Assembly: GCA_003132305.1 (NCBI GenBank) | Contig: PKXJ01000018.1 | Location: 130,242 to 194,241 of the forward strand | Length of the DNA stretch: 64,000 bases | Direction: 5' to 3' | Source of the DNA: Acidimicrobiaceae bacterium | Lineage (GTDB): Bacteria > Actinomycetota > Acidimicrobiia > Acidimicrobiales > RAAP-2 | Shown: positions 59,175 to 64,000 of the stretch, piece by piece | Layout of the letters: every line of letters starts with the position of its first letter | Numbering within the stretch: the stretch's first letter is position 1 | Made by a program: the position numbers and the translations under genes | The notes under the pieces: model-generated | Told to the model about the DNA's origin: nothing | The model's input: the letters and a program-made list of their open reading frames with translations, nothing else | Databases searched by the model: none

Positions 59175-59819
59175 ATGACTAATAAAGCAGAGTCCACCGA
59201 CTGGCGCGAAGGCCGCCGACGTTCGGCTCACGACGCGATCATCGATGCTGCCTGGTCGCTGGTGAGCGATGAGGGTCTCGCTGGTCTGTCACTCCGGGAT
59301 CTGGCTCGTCGGGCCGGAATCACTGCGCCAACGGTGTACGCCTATTTCGACTCGAAGAACGCTATCTATGACGCAATGTTCGGCCGCGCGGCGACGGAGT
59401 TCGCCGAAAGAATGGCCGAGCCGTTCGAGTGCGATGACCCTCGCGAAATCCTCACGGCGAGTGCGAGAAGGTTTGCCCATTTCTGCACCAATTCTCCAGC
59501 GCGCTATCAGCTGTTGTTCCAACGCACGATTCCCGGATTTGAACCGTCACCCGAGTCCTACGCACCGGCGGTGCGTTCCTTGGCGCTCGCTCGGAGCAGG
59601 CTAGCCCTCAACGGGATCACCGAGGCGCGCCATGTCGACATGTGGACCGCACTGATAACCGGCCTGGTCGACCAACAGGTCTCCAACGATCCCGGAGGGG
59701 AACGCTGGACCCGTCTCATCGACGAATCGGTTGCTATGTTCCTCACCCACTGCCAGCCAATCCAGGCTTCGCGAAAGCGCCCGTCCCGTCCAACTCGAGC
59801 CAAAGGAATCCCGACATGA
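59175..59819 (+). CDS. TetR/AcrR-family transcriptional regulator
   Basis: 214 residues from ATG 59175 (MTNKAEST); the track start 18 nt earlier lies within the -10 region. The N-terminal HTH is plain (GLSLRDLARRAGITAPTVYAYFDSKNAIYDAMF), followed by a ligand domain with FAHFCTNSPARYQLLFQRTIPGFEPS (a TetR_C_11/13-like pattern). Its stop overlaps the ATG of the next gene, so it is expressed with the two enzymes it likely controls, probably repressing its own operon. Confidence 0.92.
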   Translation: MTNKAESTDWREGRRRSAHDAIIDAAWSLVSDEGLAGLSLRDLARRAGITAPTVYAYFDSKNAIYDAMFGRAATEFAERMAEPFECDDPREILTASARRFAHFCTNSPARYQLLFQRTIPGFEPSPESYAPAVRSLALARSRLALNGITEARHVDMWTALITGLVDQQVSNDPGGERWTRLIDESVAMFLTHCQPIQASRKRPSRPTRAKGIPT

Positions 59820-60577
59820 CGACCATCGAAATCACGACTATCGAGCCGTTGACGCATCTTGAGGCTATGCGCCTTCAAGCAGATGAATTGGAGTACACAC
59901 TCGCGTCGCTCCGATCTCTCGATGATGTAGCGTGGTCGGCCGCGACCGACTGCCCCGCCTGGGACCTGCGCGCAATGTACCAACACGTCCTCGGCGCCTG
60001 CGAAGCGGGCGCGTCCATGCGCGAGAACATCCACCAACTGCGTCGGGCTCGGGCCCACCGCAAGCAACAGGGCGGACCGCTCGAAGCCGCGCTGTCAACG
60101 GTGCAGGTGCGCGAGCGAATCGACCTCAGCCCCACCCAGATTGTCGAGCGACTCGCGACTATCGCGCCCAAGACTGTCCGGGGCCGCAAGCGCACACCAG
60201 CGCTCGTGCGCAATCACGCGAGGCTCGCCGTCGATGGGCCCGTGCACGAGACTTGGAAGTTTGGCTACCTCATCGACACCATCTATCTGCGCGACCTATG
60301 GATGCACCGCGTCGACATGTCCCGCGCCCTCAACCGGCCACTCGAACTCAGCCCAAACCACGATGGTCGCATCGTCGCCGACGTTGTCGCTGAATGGGCA
60401 CGCCGCCATGGCAAGCCCTTCGTGCTTGAACTCACTGGCCCTGTTGGTGGGACGTACTCGCTTGACCCCGACCTTCCCGGGGCTGAACACCTATCACTGG
60501 ACGCCGTCGAATTCTGCCGCACGCTCGCTGGCCGCGCACCCGCCGCCGGCCTGCTCACCACCGTCGTCCCCTTTTGA
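59816..60577 (+). CDS. Maleylpyruvate isomerase-family (mycothiol-dependent enzyme-like) protein
   Basis: 253 residues starting at ATG 59816 with AAAGGAATC upstream; the longer track ORF begins inside the TetR gene. CPAWDLRAMYQHVLGACEAGASM is the DinB/MDMPI N-terminal motif with the metal-binding histidine. RDLWMHRVDMSRALNRP carries the second (HxxD/H) motif, and a C-terminal SCP2-like domain (ELTGPVGGTYSL) follows. Members use mycothiol or bind zinc; detoxification or aromatic catabolism are known roles. The exact substrate is unknown. Operon partner of a TetR regulator and an MBL-fold protein. Confidence 0.83.
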   Translation: MTTIEITTIEPLTHLEAMRLQADELEYTLASLRSLDDVAWSAATDCPAWDLRAMYQHVLGACEAGASMRENIHQLRRARAHRKQQGGPLEAALSTVQVRERIDLSPTQIVERLATIAPKTVRGRKRTPALVRNHARLAVDGPVHETWKFGYLIDTIYLRDLWMHRVDMSRALNRPLELSPNHDGRIVADVVAEWARRHGKPFVLELTGPVGGTYSLDPDLPGAEHLSLDAVEFCRTLAGRAPAAGLLTTVVPF

Positions 60578-60611
60578 ACGAACACACGAACCCACACCAA
60601 GGAGAACAGCA

Positions 60612-61337
60612 ATGGATACACGCATCGACGAAGTCGCCAGCCGCATTTATCGATTCTCGACATTCGTCCCCGGCATCGGACCCACCGGCTTCACCTTCAA
60701 CCAGTACCTCATCGACGACGATGAGCCCCTGCTGTTCCACACCGGACCCCGATCCATGTTCCCGCTCTTGGCCGCAGCCATCTCTACGATTACCCCACTA
60801 GAGCGTCTGCGTTGGATCACCTTCGGCCACCTTGAGTCCGACGAGTGCGGCGCCATGAACGAGTTGCTCGCCGCCGCGCCCCACGCCGAAGTGGCCCACG
60901 GGGCTCTCGGGTGCATGGTGTCACTGAACGACTTGGCCGACCGTGCACCGGTGCCACTCGCCGACGGCCAAGTCATCGAGTTGGGAGAGCACCGCGTACG
61001 CCACATCGACACGCCACACGTCCCGCACGGTTGGGAGGCGCGGGTGCTGTATGAGGAAACGACCACGACGCTCTTGTGCGGCGATCTATTCACCCAACTC
61101 GGCGACCCGCCCGCCATCACGGCCGACGACATCGTCGAGCCGGCCACGCGGGCCGAAGACGTTTTCGGAGCGACGTGCCTGACACCACGAACGGGGCCCA
61201 CCATCCGAAAACTCGCCGACCTCGCCCCCACCACCTTGGCCGTGATGCACGGTTCATGCTTCACCGGCGACGGGGCTACGGCCCTGCTCGCACTCGCGGA
61301 CGAGTACGACGCTCGTCTTGCCCAAGCCATCGCCTAA
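60612..61337 (+). CDS. MBL-fold metallo-hydrolase, flavodiiron-like
   Basis: 241 residues, AAGGAGAACAGCA before ATG. The metal motif is FGHLESDECGAMNELL (HxExDE, as in the di-iron MBL domain of flavodiiron proteins), with a further His in DTPHVPHGWEARVLYEETTTTLLCGDLFTQLG and Asp in CGDLF. This is the ODP (oxygen-binding di-iron) type of MBL fold, but no flavodoxin domain is attached. Coupling with a mycothiol-dependent-type protein and a TetR regulator suggests a small detoxification or redox operon. Confidence 0.83.
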   Translation: MDTRIDEVASRIYRFSTFVPGIGPTGFTFNQYLIDDDEPLLFHTGPRSMFPLLAAAISTITPLERLRWITFGHLESDECGAMNELLAAAPHAEVAHGALGCMVSLNDLADRAPVPLADGQVIELGEHRVRHIDTPHVPHGWEARVLYEETTTTLLCGDLFTQLGDPPAITADDIVEPATRAEDVFGATCLTPRTGPTIRKLADLAPTTLAVMHGSCFTGDGATALLALADEYDARLAQAIA

Positions 61338-61563
61338 TACGCGTCGCGACCGGACACATTCCCCCTGACCCGTAGGACACGGGACAACGCTACGGTCCGA
61401 GCGCGAAACCGTGCAAGCGTTCGATCAGTGTGAATGACCCGCTCGTGGAGTTGAGGTTGCAGTTCTGAAAATGCTCGGACCTTGGCGGACAGCTTTCAAA
61501 CCTTTCCCAACTCCTGGCGGAACTGATCAAGTGAGCCTTTCCTGGAATATCAGGTAGGTAACT
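61338..61563. other. Gap between the MBL gene and the toxin gene
   Basis: No gene seen on either strand. It separates two convergent units; no strong terminator hairpin was found. Confidence 0.4.
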
Positions 61564-62058
61564 CTAACTATTGGTAGAAGCACCAGGTGAACTGTGAGGC
61601 AGTAGGTGAAAAAGCGTGAGAGGGTCGAGGGGTGATTGTATAAATCCATACTTCTCATAAAAGGCCTTCACACCATCTTGTTTTGCGTGAACCAGAACCA
61701 CTCTCACGCCGACGCGTTCACTCACCTCAAACGCCTTCAACATAAAATGTTTGAGAAGTGCTGCGGCGAGACCTTGACCTTGGTAGTCGCTGTGCACGGC
61801 AAGTCGCGAAAGTAACACCGCTGGAAGAATCTCTGGTTGGTTACGTCTCATCGCCTTTGGGGCGGCTTCACGAACAACGGCCGCACTGGCTGAGGCGTAA
61901 TAGGCGACGACGATTTGACCGTCTAGGGCTACCCACGTTCGTGATGCCCCTGAAGCTTGATTCGATCGAGCGCGAGTCTTAATCCAGGTATCGAGGGCCT
62001 CGGATTCGCACCGGAAATGGTTAGCATCGTGATCCTCCGCGAGGAGTACGGGACCCAA
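61564..62058 (-). CDS. GNAT acetyltransferase, toxin of a TacAT/AtaT-like module
   Basis: 164 residues. The GNAT acetyl-CoA motif is readable as DYQGQGLAAALLKHFML (Q/RxxGxG/A), and the last helix and strand as VKAFYEKYGFIQSP. The N-terminal HFRCESEALDTWIKTRARSNQ is characteristic of the GNAT toxins that acetylate aminoacyl-tRNA. Upstream, 15 bp away on the same strand, lies a DUF1778-type RHH antitoxin, the standard partner. The active-site region (LVHAKQDGVKAFYEKYGF) is intact, so the toxin is probably functional. Confidence 0.9.
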   Translation of the reverse strand: MGPVLLAEDHDANHFRCESEALDTWIKTRARSNQASGASRTWVALDGQIVVAYYASASAAVVREAAPKAMRRNQPEILPAVLLSRLAVHSDYQGQGLAAALLKHFMLKAFEVSERVGVRVVLVHAKQDGVKAFYEKYGFIQSPLDPLTLFHLLPHSSPGASTNS

Positions 62059-62073
62059 AAGATTCAGGTTGAA

Positions 62074-62343
62074 CTACCGCTCAAGCACTGACGGAGAAGT
62101 GAGCAATTTCACCATCGCCGCGTTGAACGTCACTGGTCGAGAGAGCGCACTCTCAATTTCGCGCCATTCATCTTCATTCGCGACGAATGATCGCAGATCG
62201 GCCAGATCAGATTGGGCCGCACCTACGGCGTTGCGAAGCACATAATCGTTGGTCGACTCCCCACGAACCTCGGCGGCGCGACGAAGCACTAGGTCCTGCT
62301 CGGGAGTTAATCGGATACTTAATCGTTCAGTTTTTGTAGCCAT
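62074..62343 (-). CDS. DUF1778-type RHH antitoxin
   Basis: 89 residues from ATG 62343 (MATKTERLSIRL); the track's longer start at 62466 would read through the promoter and is rejected. The N-terminal beta strand and helices (RLSIRLTPEQDLVLRRAAEVRGESTNDYVLRNAV) are the ribbon-helix-helix fold. The C-terminal tail (ESALSRPVTFNAAMVKLLTSPSVLER) would wrap the toxin, as in TacA. It should autorepress the operon by binding the TGTAC repeats just upstream. Confidence 0.9.
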   Translation of the reverse strand: MATKTERLSIRLTPEQDLVLRRAAEVRGESTNDYVLRNAVGAAQSDLADLRSFVANEDEWREIESALSRPVTFNAAMVKLLTSPSVLER

Positions 62344-62373
62344 ACGTTCATTGTACACCAATTGACGTACACC
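62344..62373 (-). promoter_or_regulatory. Leaderless-type promoter and direct-repeat operator of the toxin-antitoxin operon
   Basis: The minus strand reads GGTGTAC, 7 nt, GGTGTAC, then AAT GAACGT and ATG. TACAAT overlaps the second repeat and lies 6 nt from the start codon. No ribosome-binding site exists. Two GGTGTAC repeats 14 bp apart are a natural site for the RHH antitoxin. Confidence 0.6.
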
Positions 62374-62434
62374 AGAACTCCTCGCGGTCCTTCTAAAAAG
62401 GATTTCAATCCCTTCGCGGGACCCGGACCACGTA

Positions 62435-62872
62435 TTAGTCCATCGCGGGGTCGAAGGCGTATTCAACGGCGTTCGCGACGTCCATCCCGCGACCGGCGGC
62501 TTCTGCCATCCCCGTGGGCTGCGACGCCAATCCTCGCGGCACGATGGACTTCGTAGCCGACCAGGCCAGTAGAAGCCTCCGATGCTTCACCAGTGTGCAC
62601 ACCCATGCGGACCCGGAGTTGCTCACCCTTCGGCCAATCTTGGTCAGCGAGGGCTCGCTGCATCCAGACCGATGCGGCGACGCACGCGCTAGGTGAGGTA
62701 AAGGTCGCGAAGAACGAGTCACCCTGGGTTCCTCGCTCCCGACCGTCGTGAATCGCGAGGCCTTCCCTGATGACCCGATGGTGATCCTGGAGAACTTGCG
62801 CGTAGGCGTCAGATCTCAAGCGGTTTAATAGTGCAGTGGTCCCTCGATGTCAGTGCAAAGAAATGTCAGCAT
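62435..62872 (-). pseudogene. Frameshifted and internally deleted class III adenylate/guanylate cyclase gene
   Basis: From ATG 62872 the sequence reads LTFLCTDIEG, the start of a cyclase domain (FLFTDIEGSTxLL). A single base is missing after GAG GG near 62840, and the homology continues in the next frame as TALLNRLRSDAYAQVL, GTQGDSFFATFTSPSACVAA, VRMGVHTGEAS and YEVHRAARIGVAAHG. It then stops matching. A different frame (AEAAGRGMDVANAVEYAFD) resembles the last residues of the long cyclase-ATPase-TPR proteins, so a central deletion is likely. At least one frameshift plus one deletion make it non-functional. Confidence 0.8.
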
Positions 62873-63410
62873 CGGTCTGCCCTGCATCTAGTTGACTCCG
62901 AGTTTCGCCAAGCAGAATCAGTTAAACGCTTGTGCCGTCTGGTTGTTCGATGAGCGTAGTTCAGGTTTGATCTCGCGCTCCGTCTATTAGACGACTCGTG
63001 GTGCACACGCACGGCGCCTTCTGGGAGTGCCGCGATCCCCATTTGGCAATCAAGCGATGGAAGTCTCCAAACTGCGAAAACGTTGCATTTCTGACAACGA
63101 TCCGTGGGCCGTACTGTGCGCCGTACCGGACTTGAACCTGACCCCTGGCGAGTCATGTCCTCGTAGGGAGTTCAGAGGCGTTCGCCAGCGTTCAATTCGT
63201 CCTCTCTGTGGGAAATATCGTCCGGCGAAGTTTGCCATCATTCAAGCCCGTTCAAAGTATTCGCAAGCGGAATAGCAGACATTCGATACGCGAATGACTA
63301 TTCACCTCGCGACGTCGCCGAAGAGCGAGGGTTCACGAAGGTGACGGGAAGCTGATACCAGCGCCGGCGCTTAGCGCTGTGTGTTACAGCCCATAAGTAT
63401 CGTCGAACGC
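62873..63410. other. Gap without a gene
   Basis: About 540 bp. Only short incoherent frames are present. The plus-strand segment GGACTTGAACC near 63130 resembles the complement of a tRNA T-arm but no cloverleaf can be completed. Confidence 0.4.
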
Positions 63411-64000
63411 GTGTACGCCTCTCGACAACAACTCAATGAGCGTCAACTGGAGGCCGCCTCATTTGGCGACGGGCCCCTCCGAGTCTTGGCGGGGCCCGGG
63501 ACTGGAAAAACGACCACGCTGAGCGCTCGGGTGGAGTTCCTTCTCGAGCGCGGCGCAGCGCCCGATCGAATACTTCTTTTGACCTTCACGCGCCGGTCCG
63601 CCCGCGACATCATTGGCCGCGTGCGTGCATTGCGGCGCGACGAACAAGTTCAAAGGGTCTCGGGCGGAACGTTCCACTCGGTGGCCCACCACACACTGCG
63701 ACGCCACCACGCCGCCGTTGGTTTGCCTGAGGGTTTTGGAGTTCTCGACCAGAGTGACAGCGCCGACCTGCTCGATCTGGTGCGAAGCGACCTCGGAATA
63801 CTGAGCGGCAAACGGAGACTCCCGAAGAAGGCCACGCTGGCTACCCTGTATTCGCGCACCGTTAATACCGGCGTTCCTCTGAGTGAGGTCATGAGCGACG
63901 TTACTCCCTGGTGCGCCGAGCACTGTGACGACGTCGCCTCACTCTTTCGGGCCTTCGTGATGAGAAAACAGTCACTTGGCTTGCTGGACTTTGACGACCT
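63411..64000 (+). CDS. UvrD/PcrA-type ATP-dependent DNA helicase, N-terminal part (runs off window)
   Basis: Missing from the ORF track because it has no stop in the window. From GTG 63411 the frame is open to the end. Motifs of superfamily 1 helicases: QLNERQLEAASFGDGPLRVLAGPGTGKTTTL (Q-motif and Walker A), then VEFLLERGAAPDRILLLTFTRRSARDI (motif Ia) and GGTFHSVAHHTLRRHHAAVGL (motif Ib). An earlier in-frame GTG at 63381 is possible. DNA repair or UvrD-like recombination activity is expected. About 197 residues are visible. Confidence 0.85.
   Translation, partial: MYASRQQLNERQLEAASFGDGPLRVLAGPGTGKTTTLSARVEFLLERGAAPDRILLLTFTRRSARDIIGRVRALRRDEQVQRVSGGTFHSVAHHTLRRHHAAVGLPEGFGVLDQSDSADLLDLVRSDLGILSGKRRLPKKATLATLYSRTVNTGVPLSEVMSDVTPWCAEHCDDVASLFRAFVMRKQSLGLLDFDD

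Noticed and set aside
58776-59231. Overlapping 94-124-residue frames between the hydrolase and TetR genes
   Set aside because: Frames overlap the hydrolase end or the promoter, lack ribosome-binding sites and show no family resemblance.
63110-63165. tRNA-like T-arm (GGTTCAAGTCC on the minus strand)
   Set aside because: The five-base T-stem does not pair fully (A opposite G) and no anticodon or acceptor stem can be built around it.

Overview
The window looks like a chromosomal segment of a G+C-rich actinobacterium, most probably of the class Acidimicrobiia or a close relative. The evidence is indirect. It contains GAF-ANTAR regulators, DUF2630, DUF6458 and CsbD small proteins, a mycothiol-dependent-enzyme family protein, an AIM24 protein, secreted enzymes with threonine-only linkers, frequent GTG starts, and several start codons preceded directly by -10-like hexamers without a Shine-Dalgarno sequence, which suggests leaderless mRNAs. 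No rRNA, tRNA or CRISPR array was recognised, and no lineage was tested by database search.

Layout. Positions 1-6.8 kb hold a sugar uptake and non-phosphorylating pentose oxidation operon: the end of an IlvD/Edd sugar-acid dehydratase, a MalE/F/G/K-type ABC transporter, a 58-codon remnant that looks like a deleted SMP-30 lactonase, and a 2-oxoglutarate-semialdehyde dehydrogenase. At 6.8-9.0 kb trpG and trpE diverge from a 40-bp gap. At 9.1-13.1 kb lie small stress or envelope genes and two tandem GAF-ANTAR regulators. At 13.5-19.3 kb there is a UbiE-like methyltransferase with a polytopic partner, a two-gene B12 acyl-CoA mutase whose substrate residues match isobutyryl-CoA mutase, mscL with a zinc ribbon, and nnr. 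A perfect 22-bp hairpin separates these from a reverse-strand livGFHMK operon (19.5-24.5 kb), followed by an SDR, DUF2630 and pirin genes.

At 27.7-46 kb there is a secreted DUF5666-type repeat protein and a dispersed trehalose set (otsA and a GH15 gene; GH65 phosphorylase and beta-phosphoglucomutase). Between these are a cysteine-less DksA homologue, a membrane protein, an oligopeptide-binding protein divergent from an MFS exporter, and two divergent peptidoglycan enzymes (D,D-carboxypeptidase and L,D-transpeptidase) with threonine repeats in inverted orientation. A solitary AAA ATPase with its own operator lies beside a TnpB remnant.

At 46-62 kb are envelope and secreted proteins of unknown role, an Smr protein, a Gfo/Idh/MocA oxidoreductase, an EamA exporter, an aminotransferase-epimerase pair, a secreted alpha/beta hydrolase, and a TetR/mycothiol-enzyme/MBL operon. 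The last 2.5 kb is more plastic: a GNAT-RHH toxin-antitoxin pair, a decayed adenylate cyclase gene, and the 5' part of a UvrD-type helicase that runs off the window. That helicase, the CsbD gene, the lactonase remnant and the TnpB remnant are all absent from the supplied ORF track.
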